A DNA stretch of 64,000 bases from Bidens hawaiensis (lineage: Eukaryota; Streptophyta; Magnoliopsida; Asterales; Asteraceae): positions 4,156,001-4,220,000 of the forward strand of contig JAIQDT010000059.1 of NCBI GenBank assembly GCA_021521415.1, in the 5' to 3' direction. The position numbers were made by a program, and so were the translations under genes. Below the pieces are notes generated by a model. The model worked only from the letters and a program-made list of their open reading frames with translations. It had not been told where the DNA came from and did not search any database. Below are positions 33,395-45,084 of this stretch, in pieces; position 1 is the first letter of the stretch, and the number at the start of each line of letters is the position of its first letter.

Positions 33395-36300
33395 TGTCAC
33401 ACCCCGACTAGCACAATGCGGAAGCGTAAAACGGGAATGTAACAGACACCTCTGGTATCAACACATTGTTTATAAAGAAACATTACAAACTAATTTACAT
33501 TATATTACATTCTTCGTTCTATCATTGTTTTACAGTCTAGGTGGTACAAATATACCTAGTTCGTTAACTAAACGTTTTTACTACTAACGCCTTTGCTTCT
33601 ATTCACATAGTATCAACCACACACTTCAGGCAAGTGACAGATCACCCAATCATTCCGATTTAGGTACACCTGAAAAGCAGTTTAAAACGGGTCAACTACT
33701 AGAGTTGGTGAGTTTCACGAGTTTCAAGAAAACGGTAATGAGTATTCACAAGTCAACACTTGTAATCATGAAATAAGTATGTATTGTATGTAAATGATGT
33801 ATGTGATGTAATTATGCTAAGCTACAGTGAAGCCTGGACTGTTCGTGCTGCGTGCCTCCATTTCCCACGCTCAATCAACCACTATGGCCCCTTTCCGCTC
33901 ACAACATGCCCCGGTAGCTATGTCTAACACTACATAGCTGGTTCGTAAAAATAAAATATGGACATGTGCAAACGGGATAATGTCTCAGCAACCGTGCTGG
34001 GCCCGCCTGGGTTTGTCAAACCAATAGTACTATTCACAAGCCACCGGCTCGAAGTTAATCATTGTGATCGTGGGGACTTTCGTGTGTTAGCACTTAGATA
34101 ATTCACATCAATACACGTTTCAGGTATGTATAATGAAATCAAACATGTTTTTCACCCCAAAAGTTCGTAAAACAGTTTAAAAGTGGGGTCATGAAACTCA
34201 CGGTTTAGTCGATAATCAGTACTGTATCAGCTCGTGGTTTGTTCGGTCCGCTATCAATAGTTTCTATAATCAATATTATAATAATATTAATATTTTAATA
34301 TTATTATAATCTCAATACTAATCTGGGCTGTATAACTAATCTGGGTGTAGCTGGAACGCTCAGAAAGTGGCAATAGACTTAGGTTGTGATGTTGTTCAAT
34401 GTCTAATACTCAAAACCGAACTTGGCTCAGATTCCCGTTTTCTCAGCTGGGCCAAGTTGCTCGTTTACGCGTTCAGAAAACAGTTATGGAAAAATAATCT
34501 TGGGTAAATGTATTGGTTAATAAAATGATTAAGTTATAAAGAAGGATCACATACTGGGGTCCCGGATTAGCCACGGGGCCCGTTCCCGTTTATTCAGTTT
34601 GATTTGAGAAGAAACGCACACAATCCACCCGGATTGTCCAGGTTTCTCATAGAAAAGTTCGTTTTTACTTAATTAGTTCAAAAATATGATTTTTGATCAC
34701 TCTTGGTGTTTTGATATTACCGCAGATTCGTTAGTCGCAAACTTGCCGGTTTTTATAACAACTGAATTTGTTTAATCTTAAATTTAGCATAATTAATTAA
34801 CCGTTAATCATTAATTTATGAAAATTTAGCCACTCATCAATTAAAATATGTAGATTTTTATAAAAATATTTCTAGAATTTATTTACTGATTTATTAATTT
34901 ATAAAAATTCATTTTATCAGCTCTATTTCGCCTGAAAATCGTCCGTTTACCCCAAACAATTTCCAAAAATTCCACAAAAATTCCTGAATGCTCAAATCAT
35001 GTCCCAAAACAACTTGTATCAATTCCAGAAGGTAAAAAGCTCGTGCAATATTCTTTTCGGCCCAAATTCGGCTGTAAAAATTCACACAAACGCAAAGAAA
35101 CAAAACACCTTTAAACTTATTCAAATGATCCCAAAATTCATATGTGATCAAAATACATCAAATATGAGTTCCCAGAAAAATTTCATAATTTTTGAAGTAT
35201 TTTAGATATTTTTCCCAAATAAACGTCCCAACTTGGTAATAAATTCGCCAAATATTCTCGGATGGTCGAAGAATTACCAAATTTGAACAGGGTCCCATTG
35301 ACATAGTCCCTGATGTCCCTGCAAAATTTCAAGTCCTAAAAATATGCACATCATAATCTTAACCTAAATAGCCCATAAGCGAGTGTTTCGGCATTACCTT
35401 AGCGGGTTTGGCTCGTTTCCGACTTTTTAATCAAGTTTTCAGGTTCTTGTGCTTCTAAGAAAGCTAGGTACAAGTCCTATATCACAAACCAAGAAATTTT
35501 TCATCAACATAACAACTTAACTTAGGGTTTCGGCTAGTGCACAAAAACGAACTTTTGAACCGTAAAAACGCCGTTTCAACCCTTTAATTCGTGTTTATGG
35601 CCTAAAAAACTATCAAAACAGGTTCCTTACCGTGTTTATGATCAAAACATGTTTATGGACCATTTTTAGGGTTTTTACATGGTTAGGAATGATTTTTAGT
35701 AACCAAGACATGTTTTTATGGTATTAAACAAGTTTAAACAAGTATAAAAGCTACTTATTTAAGCTCCTTACCTTAGGGTTTGAAGGTTTTCTGGAAACTC
35801 AGGTTTAGAGCTGCTTGGACCTCAATTTTTATCAACTAAAATGAATGAACAAGCTTCCAAAACAAGTTTTATAAAAGAATGGGGGTGGGGGGTGAGCTGC
35901 GGCCGAGATTCCTTATGGGCCTCCTTGGCCCAATAATCTGGTTTCTCAAGCTCAAATACGAAAAGCCCGGTCTAAATTTAGTCCGGGTTCGGTTTTTGGC
36001 GTGAAAAACTTATTGGGTGCGTTAAACAACGCGAAAACGAGTGTCTTTCGGCTAGTTTTGTGTAAAATTATAAAAACATACTATATGTTTGTAAAAATCA
36101 AAAATATTTTCACGGATCGCTTAAAACATTTCAAATAAGTGTTTGGTAAGTCTTTTTCGGCTTAACGGATGATACAATGCTTGGTTTGTAACTATCTTTT
36201 GCGTTTAAATCTATAGTGGGTAGTTAAACGAGCATGTTTTCGTTTAACTTGTTTGCTATCAAAATAATACCATATTTCTAATATTTTAGCTTGTATAGAT

Positions 36301-36449
36301 CGTATATCACTTATAGATGGCCCCCCCGAGATATCTGGGTCATAACCCGACCCGTTCGGTTAATCGTTCATTTGTTATGCAAAAGGCGTTTATTTGCTTA
36401 ATCAGTAAATACATACTGAGGTGTACCTTGTTTTGGCTCAAATGTCACA
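33395..36449 (+). mobile_element. Solo LTR (family B) inside copia pol, TSD GCATC
   Basis: A 3055-bp unit starts TGTCACACCCCGAC and ends CTCAAATGTCACA. GCATC lies at 33390-33394 and again at 36450-36454. Copia coding resumes on each side, so insertion into the copia is certain. No internal retrotransposon sequence remains. It contains an inverted AT palindrome around 34265-34312 (ATTATAATAATATTAATA type). A longer copy in the opposite orientation is at 39211-42866, and a related LTR begins at 62815. Large LTRs starting TGTCACACCCC suggest Ty3/gypsy, unproven here. Confidence 0.93.
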
Positions 36450-36717
36450 GCATCGCTTTAAAATAAAAGACATCATTCATAAAAACACAAATACAATCGT
36501 CCACAAATTTAAAATCAAACCCATATTATCTTACCAAAGAAACGGAGATAATATTTCCAGTCAAACTAGGAGCATACAAAACATTATTTAAAATAACTTC
36601 CAAGCCATTTGGAAGCTTCATAATGTAGTCCCCTCGGGCTTCGATAACAACCTTTGTTTCGTGACCCATGAAGAGACTTATATCTCCCTTCTTAAATCCA
36701 TCATTTTCTTTGAACCC

Positions 36718-37730
36718 CTACAACAAATTGCAAATATGAGTTCCACATCCGGTATCCAATACCCATGTGTTAGAAGATATAATATTAAGATCAACATGAA
36801 TCATGAAAGTTGTACCTGAGGTTTGCCCCGCATCCCTCTTAGCTTTCAACTCTTTTAGATAGGTTGGACAATTCCTCATCCAATGCCCTATCTCCCCACA
36901 ACCAAAGCACAGATCCTCCACGCAAACCTTTGGCTTCTTTTCTTCGGTTTGGGTGGTTCCGCTTTAGCCTTTCCCTTGAACTTACCCTTGACTTGTCCCT
37001 TACCTTTGGCAACCTTTACCTTGGGTTTTGGGTGATGCCTCTTCCTATTTCCTCCTTTATTGATCGTGAGAACGGGTAAAACCCTTCTACCCATTCCCGT
37101 CTCGGCCGTTTTAAGCATTGCGTGAAGCTCACCAATGCTTTTGTCCCATCCATTCATGTTATAATTCATAACAAAAGACTCAAATTTCTTGGTTAGGCCA
37201 TTTAGGATCAAATCTGTGGCTAACTCTTTTGAGACGGGACAATTTAATTGTTCGAGACGATCAATGTGGCTTTTCATTTTGAGCACATAAAAACGAAACC
37301 GATTGGGTTTCTTCCATACGACATGCATAAAGCGCTCGAACCGTTTCTAAGCGTTCCACCCTAGCTTGTGTAAGGAACATTTCCTTAAGTTGGGTGATCA
37401 TGTCGTATGCCCCATGAAGTTCAAAATCCTTTTGAATCTCAGGAATCATAGTTCCAAACATGAGGCAAGATACTTGCACCGAATCTTCGTTGTGTTTTAC
37501 CCAATCGTTATAGTCATCGGTATCGTCAACGCTAGGTTCATCGGGAATAGGATCCTCTAATACGTAGGATTTCTTTTCTTGCTTGAGAACGATTCTCAAG
37601 TTTCGATACCAATACATAAAGTTGTTATAGTTTAGACGATCCTTATCGAGTATAGCTCTTAGTGATAGGTTATGAACGGCTGGGATAATAGTGTTAGGTG
37701 GATTGTTGATTGCGACTATCTACAAATTTA
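36718..37730 (-). pseudogene. copia gag and protease (nested element)
   Basis: It reads from about 37730 leftwards: PAVHNLSLRAILDKDRLNYN, then MYWYRNLRIVLKQEKKSYVL, MITQLKEMFLTQARVERLET, a frameshift near 37310, DRLEQLNCPVSKELATDLIL, a Lys-rich linker, a shift near 36920, and the zinc knuckle CFGCGEIGHWMRNC (all ligands kept). The protease motif WVLDTGCGTHICN follows. Further protease and pre-integrase sequence 36455-36717 has stops. Three frames are used, so it is dead. Confidence 0.85.
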
Positions 37731-39178
37731 ACAAAGCTCAATTTTAGTATTTTCGATATCAATAATTAATCTTAATCATTAATACCCTTTATGAATCCTA
37801 GACAATTAATGATTAAAATCTGAACCCAACGTTACACTTAAATAGTAGTTAGGTGACCTTTATCCTAATATTTAAATCAACAAGGTAATCAATGTTTGAC
37901 GATTGCAACCCTTTGCAACTTCTAGTTTTATGGGATCGGTTAAACATCTTATGTTTAGTTGGCATGTTTAATCCCATCAACACCATTGTACGCCATGCTT
38001 CGGTGACCCTATTCACATGGTTTCCAATTTAAGTCGTCCTAGTTACACACACGTGTGAGTTAACACTTACAAGTGGTTAGGTGACCTTTATCCCACAAAT
38101 ATGGTAAACCCACCTTAAACTCACAAGTTTCCTCCAATGTGGTTAGGTGACCTTTATCCCACATCGAGTTCCCAAGTGATTCGAGTGTTGTATAAAAGGA
38201 TGGTGTTTGACTTATTTTATAAAAGGGATTTTTCCGTTTTCTAAAATCTAGATTGGAAAACAATTTATGTACCTTGCATTTGCATGCATTTAAATGTATG
38301 ATACTTAGTTGAAAAACCCATTTTCAAAATTCCTATTAATAAAACCCATTTTATTATGAAATCATTAGCCTTTAATAAAACCAATTTTATTTCTTAACGA
38401 TTTCTAAGGAACCAATTTTATACAAGTTGTTGATTTTAAGTTGTTAACAATCCATATTGCAATAACATAAACAAAAGTAAATCAACCATACAAGCATAAA
38501 ACACACAATCACAAGTTCATAACCATAGCCACCTAATATTGACTGCACTTATTAACCGAAACAAGTGTTCCAAAAAGTCTCTCCTAAGGGACCCAAAAAG
38601 ACATAAGCTTGTGTCGGCCCTCTCACTTGATTCCGCATCCAAATGCTTCAAGGGTTCACTCCATGTTGTGGTCTCCTCCACTTTACTTGGGCTTCCTTCC
38701 TTGCATCTTCTTTTACAAAAATATATCATAATACATTTTTCTATAGTAAAAGAAATACAACTAATCTACTTATTATTACAAACCAAATGAAATAAATAAA
38801 TAGATTACAAAACCCAAATAAAATATATTACAATCATATCGAATGAACAAACAACCACAACACAATCATTCAACCAAACACAAGGCCATGGCTAGGTTAT
38901 GAACATCCATTACACATCCATATATGTAAAAATCACAAGACCAAAATGGTTCCCTTTTTTCCCCTAAAACTTTCGACCATAACAAAACTAAACCGAAATC
39001 AATCATCCATATGACTTAATTTTTCAAGATTACCACATGCATGTAAAGTATAATCTTGAAAAACCAAGGGGTAACCAAAACCCCTAAAATTTTCGGCCAA
39101 ATGGTGAACCCCACCATAAACCCGAAAATATTTGGGTCTAATGAAGCATGCATTCGTATAAGCGGCTCTTGATGCCAT
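37731..39178 (-). other. copia 5' untranslated region
   Basis: Non-coding leader between the primer site at 39178 and gag. It has a small duplication: GGTTAGGTGACCTTTATCCC occurs at about 38078 and 38140 (62 bp apart), with a related copy at about 37847. No gene on either strand. Confidence 0.6.
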
Positions 39179-39210
39179 TGTTGGGTTTTAACAAGATTAT
39201 CAAAGCCATA

Positions 39211-42200
39211 TGTGACATTTGAGCCAAAACAAGGTACACCTCAATACGTATTTATCGATTAAGCAAATAAACGCTTTTTTGTAACAAACGAACGATTAAC
39301 CGAACGGGTCGGGTTATGACCCAGATATCCCGGGGGGGCCATCTATAAGTGATATACGTTTAATATAAGCTAAAATATTAGTAATATGGCCTTTGTTTGA
39401 TAGCAAACAAGTTAAACGAAAACATGCTCGTTTAACTACCCGCTATAGATTTAAACGCGAAAGATAGTTACAAACCAAGCATTGTATCATCCGTTAAGCC
39501 AAAAAATACTTACCAAATACTTAATTGAAATGTTTTAAGTGATCCGTGAAAATATTTTTGATTTTTACAAACGTATAGTATGTTTTTAAAATCTTACACA
39601 AAACTAGCCGAAAAACACTCGTTTTCGCACTGTTTGTCGCACCCGATAACTTTTTAGTGCCAAAAACCGAACCCGAAATAAATTTGGGGTCGGGATTTCA
39701 CGTAAGGGCACAAAAAATGAGACAAATGAGCAAGAGGGGGGCCAATGGACCCCACCTTTTTGGGGCGGCTGCAAAAAGGGGTAAACCCCCCCCCATTGGT
39801 TTTCCTTTAAATATAAACAAGTCCAAGATATTTTTGAAGATATTTTCTTGTGGAAAAATCTTTAGAACAGCCTAGTTCTCTCAAAACCCAGCAAGAACGA
39901 GGTAAAAAGCTTCACTTTGGCTAAGTTTTAACTCGTTTAAACTCGATTAATACCATATAAACATAGTCTGATTGCCAAAAATCATTCCTAACCGTGTAAA
40001 AATCCTAAAAATAGTCCATAAAAATGTTTTGATCATACACATGGTGAGGAACCTGGTTTGATAGTTTTTTTGGCCATAAACACGGATTAAAGGGTTGAAA
40101 CGGCATTTTTACGGTTCAAAAGTTCGTTTTTGTGCACTAGCCGAAACCCTAAGTTAAGGGCTGTTATGTTGATTAAAAATTGCTTGGTTTGTGATATAGG
40201 ACTTGTATCTAGCCTACATAGGAGCACAAGAGCTTGAAAAGTTTATTAGAAAGGCGAAAACGAACCAAAACCGCTATGGTAATGCCGAAACACTCGCTTA
40301 CGGGCTGTTTAGGTTAAGGTTGTGATGTGCATATTATTAGGCCTTGAAATTTTTCAGGGCATAAGGGACTATGTCATTGAGTCCCTGTTCAAATTTGGTA
40401 AATTTTCGACCATCCGAGAATATTTGGCGAATTTATTACCGAATTGGGACGTTTAATGAGGAAAAATAGTTAAAATGCTCCAAAAATTATGAAATTTTTC
40501 TGGGAACTCAGATTTATTATATTTTGATCACATATTAAAAATTTGGGATCATTTGGAGAAGTCTAAAGGTGTTTTGTGTTTATGCGTTCGTGTGAAATTT
40601 TATAGCCGAATTTGGGCCGAAAAGAATATTGCATGAACTTTTTACATTCTGGAATTGATACAAGTTGTTTTGGGACATAATTTGGGTATTCAGGAATTTT
40701 GGTGGAATTTTTGGAAATTATTTGGGATAAACGGATGATTTTCAGGCAAAATATAGCTGATAAAATGAATTTTTATAAATTAATTAATCAGTAAATAATT
40801 CCAAAAATATTTTTATAAAAATATACATATTTTAATTGATAAGTGGCTAACGTTTAATTAATTATGCTAATTTGAAGATTAAACAAATTCAGTTTTTATA
40901 AAAACCGGCAAGTTCGCGACTAACGAACCTGCGGGAATATCAAAACACCAAGAGTGATCAAAAATCATATTTTTGGATTAATTAAGTAAAAAACGAACTT
41001 TTCTATGAGAAACCTGGACAATCCGGAAAGATTATGCGCGTTTCTTCTTAAATCAAACTGAATAAACCGAAACGGGCCCCGAGGCTAATCCGGTACCCCA
41101 GTATGTGATCCTTCTTTATAACTTAATCATTTTATTAACCAATACATTTACCCAAGCTTATTTCTCAATAACTGTTTTCTGAACGCGTAAACGAACAACT
41201 TGGCCCAACTAGGAAAACGGGAATCTGAGCCAAGTTCGGTTTTAAATATTAGACATTGAACAACATCACAACCTAAGCCTATTGCCACTTTCTGAGAGGT
41301 TCCATCTATACCCAGATTAGTTATACAGCCCAATTTAGTACTGAGATTATAATAATATTAAAATATTAATATTATTATAATATGGACTATAGGGACTAAG
41401 TGATAGCAAGGGAAACGAACCCCGAGCTGATCTCGCACTGAGTGCCTACAAAACCGTGAGTTTCATGACCCCTCTTTTCAAACTGTTACAAACCTTTGGG
41501 GTGAAAAGCATGTTTATATACATTATCTATCAGAAAACGGTTCAAGATATAGATTATCTGAACATGTATATATGAAGAGTCCCTACAACCATAATGATTA
41601 ACTACGTGCTGATGAAAGGTGATTATTATCATTGATTGGTATATTAAGTGGAGAGAGTACGAATGACAAAACATAATGAAATTACATGTGACAATATGTT
41701 TATACAAACACGTCATGTTATGTTAAACATAACTAATTTGGGAATAATGTGGTCTGTAATGGCCATGGGGCTATTGTGGGTGAAAGGGGGGTCACAATAG
41801 TACTAAACTAACGTTGAGTATGGCCTATGAGCCAAGTTCTGCTGCAACTTACGAGTATGGCCTATGAGCCAAGTTCTGCTGCAACTTATAAACTAAAGTT
41901 GAGTATGGCCTATGAGCCAAGTTCTGCTGCAACTTACTAAACTAAAGTTGAGTATGGCCTATGAGCCACGTTCTGCTGCAACTTATAAACCAAAGTTGAG
42001 TATGGCCTACGAGCCAAGTTCTGCTGCAACTTACTAAACGAAATAACTTGATTATGACATGAGTGTTAAGAAAATATTATGATTATATATGTTGTGGGCG
42101 AAAAGAGGGCCACAGTGATTAGTAATACGTGATAAATACTATATATATGTGTGTGTGTGTATTGTGTACATATATATATATATACACATACTCTGTGGAT

Positions 42201-42866
42201 AGGTGTAGGAAATTCTATGTGTAGAAAATAATAATTGTTTGTGTATACAATGTGTAATGTTTGAGTTTACGTGAAACCATTGAGGTCAGAAGATGGACCA
42301 TAGTGGTGATTTTACGTGGAACCGTTGTTGGCGGAAAGGGGGCCACAGGGTTTGATTTTATTTGGAAAATGAAGGCACGAAGTACAAATGAGCAGTCACG
42401 ATTTTATCGTAGTTTCAAACTCTATCATAAACTTATACACATACATATCAGTGTACAAAAACGTAGATATACATATATAAAATGTAAATACATTTTCTTA
42501 TATACACGTGTACATACAAACTATGACTGTATGGTGCGCATAATTGATTTCGTTAAAACTTATGAAACTCACCAACTTTTCATAGTTGACCTGTTTTAAC
42601 ATGTTTTTCAGGTAATCAGATATGAGAAGTAATTTCCTGTGTGTTACGTGTCTGATTGGTGATTGATGTCGTGGGCATTTGAGTTAGAAGTAAAGTAATT
42701 GAAGAACCGGTTTGATTGTAGCACCTAGTGTGTAAAAGATGTTAGAACAATGTAATATATTGTAAATTAGTTAGTAATGTTTCTTTATGAGCAATGTATT
42801 TGATACCAGTTGTATCTGTTGCATTTATGTTTTACGCTTCCGCAATTCGCTTAACGGGGCGTGACA
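39211..42866 (-). mobile_element. Solo LTR (family B) inside copia 5' LTR, TSD CCATA
   Basis: A 3656-bp unit whose plus strand starts TGTGACATTTGAGCC and ends GGGGCGTGACA, inverted relative to 33395-36449. CCATA lies at 39206-39210 and 42867-42871. It is about 600 bp longer than the other copy. Part of the extra length is the minisatellite at 41805-42037. Confidence 0.93.
41805..42037. repeat. About 48-bp minisatellite in the family B solo LTR
   Basis: Five units contain GAGTATGGCCTATGAGCC then AAGTTCTGCTGCAACTTA, joined by AACTAAAGTT. The second unit lacks part of the linker. The array is not obvious in the 33395 copy, so it expanded or was lost after the copies diverged. Confidence 0.88.
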
Positions 42867-43340
42867 CCATAAAACCTTACTTTTATGAAAAACGCAGCGG
42901 ATATAAGTTTTAAATCTTGTTAATTTGAAGTGTATAAAACCGATTTTATACATGCAAAAACCAAACCTGGATCTAAATACGAAATACATACTTACCAACA
43001 CATGCAAGCATAAGAAATGTATGCATGTGAACTACATTTCTAGAGAACCAAAAGGGTGAAGAGGATGATGGTATTGATAGACAAGAACTTCAATGGAGGA
43101 GTTCCTCAAGCTTGCATACCCCAAGCTTCCAACTAACACCCTTGTAGCTAGGATTTCACACTTGAAAAAACCTTCTTTCTTGTTTCCTTCCTTGGCCGAT
43201 TTCAAAGAGAGAAAGAGAGGAGATGAGTTTCTTTGTGTTCTTGTGAAAGTGTTATATGTGAGAGAGAGAGAGAGAGAGAGTTGGGAGATCATAGAAGGCA
43301 CCACCCAAGATGCCCAATCATCACCCTTGCATGTCACTAA

Positions 43341-44115
43341 GGTAGCGTTTGGTATGCAGAAATGATAGAGGGAATGAAATGATTCATTGTGTGGGAATGA
43401 AAAAAGTGGTGTTTGGTTGCTCAATGGAATGAAATCATCCATTACACATGGAATCCTATTCCATTAAAACAATTCCTTCCCACCCTCATTCTTTTTTTTC
43501 ATTCCATTCCTCATTCACCCTACTTTCTCAACACCACCACCACCTAACAACAACAACCACCACCACCATCGCCACCACCAACACATGTCTGCCACTGTCG
43601 CCACCACCACCGCCTCTGCCACCACCACCTTACCACCAATGTGGCCACCGCCACCGCCGCCACCGTCGTCGTCGTAACCACCACAAACATTGTCACCGCC
43701 GCCACCTGACCATCACCGACACCACCACTGTCGCTGCCTGACCACCATCACCGTCGCCACCACCCTATCATCACCATCACTACCAATGCTACCACTGCCA
43801 CCCCCACCGCCTCCGTCACCACCACCATTTGCGTCTCCGGAGCTAACACCACCACTGTCACCATTGTAGTTTTTTTTTTTGTTTTTTTTTTGGTAAAAAA
43901 AATATATTTTGAGATATGAGTGTTTTTATTATTTCTATTTCATTCATACAATTTTCTTGGATACCAAACAATATAAAGTAATAAATCATTTCATTCCCTT
44001 AGGTTAACCAAACAAGACAAAGGAATGGTAATGATCCATTTCATTTCCTTGTCAATTCCATTCCTTCTTCCATTTCATTCTCTCTTTATTCCATTACTTT
44101 CAACCAAACACACCC
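43341..44115. mobile_element. Tourist-like MITE in the copia LTR, TSD TAA
   Basis: A 775-bp insert with ends GGTAGCGTTTGGTATG and, inverted, GGGTGTGTTTGGTTGA, flanked by TAA (43338-43340, 44116-44118). The uninterrupted 3' LTR shows the empty site. The 3-bp duplication and GTTTGGT ends fit PIF/Harbinger. The interior has an unusual CCACCACC/GCCACC tract (43530-43870), giving compositional ORFs only. A relative lies in intron 6 of the boron transporter gene. Confidence 0.88.
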
Positions 44116-44564
44116 TAACTATTTTAAACAAAAGGAAGTGGGAACAAAAGGGGGGGGGGGGGGCACCCTTTCTCCCAATTCAAAAATTCAAAAAAAAGTT
44201 TTATGTTTTATGTTATAAAACTTTTCTACATGCATAAAATAAAAGTTACATAATATAAGTTATATGCAAGATAAATTATGTCATTCACAATGTTATTTAA
44301 CCATCTTAAATAACACTATGTAATGTCCTCTCTCAAAATGTAAATCATCCATATGATTTATTTATTTCATAAGTACAATATATTTAGAAACCCCTTTCTA
44401 AATAACATAAGTGTTAATATTTATTTACTATAATCATATCATAAATAAACAAAGATAATCGGTGTATGTCTAGCTTGTTATTGGATATGACCCGACTTGA
44501 ATTATAACGTACTAGACACATCAATTATAATATGTGTGTTGGGCTGACCAAATCCAACATTATT

Positions 44565-45084
44565 TTCCATAAGTAAATCATATCATTATGTTTGTGCTTT
44601 GATTTCTTAACATTCATTCTCTTAATTATTCATTCAACAAACAATAAACTAACAAAAGGTAATGTAGTCGTACAAAATACCCAAGTTTTTGGTATAAGTT
44701 AGTGTTCTTGTCCTTTACCTGAGGCAGCCATGTGTATCCCATTATTATGTTTTTTCAGAAATACCTGTTTCCTTGTTCATATTGATTAACACACCACACC
44801 AATATTAATACTTGAGCCATGTTCACCTGTTTCCTCTGTTTATTTAACTTAATATTAGTACCAATTTACTATTATTATTTCTGGATTACAATGATTTTTA
44901 CCATACTACACGGCTTGCTTTTTTGTCCTCTTCCTGACACCCTGGAATCCAAGAAACTTTTGTTGTCATCTGGGCCGAATTTACTTAATTACCCTTTGTA
45001 CGGATTTGCAAATAATATAGATCTTCTTTGTGTTTAGATTTCATGCCAAACATTCTTTTATTTTATTTTATTACTGCATCTGCA
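44565..45084 (+). promoter_or_regulatory. Upstream region of the boron transporter gene
   Basis: The 520 bp between the copia target site and the start codon must hold the remaining proximal promoter and leader. It is AT-rich with no single convincing TATA box. Its left edge is fixed by the retrotransposon insertion. Confidence 0.4.

Larger units (their letters stand above)
29023..44559 (-). mobile_element. Ty1/copia retrotransposon with nested insertions, TSD TTATT
   Basis: The outer ends TGTTGGGC and GTCCAACA/ATCCAACA are flanked by TTATT at 29018-29022 and 44560-44564. On the minus strand the order is 5' LTR (right), primer site, gag-protease, integrase, reverse transcriptase, RNase H, purine tract, 3' LTR (left). 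The primer site next to 39179 reads, inverted, TGGCATCAAGAGCC, close to the TGGTATCAGAGC type that pairs with initiator tRNA-Met. The purine tract before the 3' LTR is AAGTGGGAGAT. Insertions split it: a solo LTR at 33395-36449 in pol, a solo LTR at 39211-42866 and a MITE at 43341-44115 in the 5' LTR. Without these it would be about 8.0 kb. Confidence 0.93.
39179..44559 (-). repeat. 5' LTR of the nested copia, split by two insertions
   Basis: LTR sequence is 39179-39210, 42867-43340 and 44116-44559. Removing the solo LTR and the MITE restores an LTR collinear with 29023-29959. The outermost base is 525 bp upstream of the boron transporter ATG. Its transcription direction is away from that gene. 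Confidence 0.9.

Noticed and set aside
43448..43741. His/Thr/Pro-rich ORF
   Set aside because: Product of the CCACCACC tract inside a MITE; compositional only.
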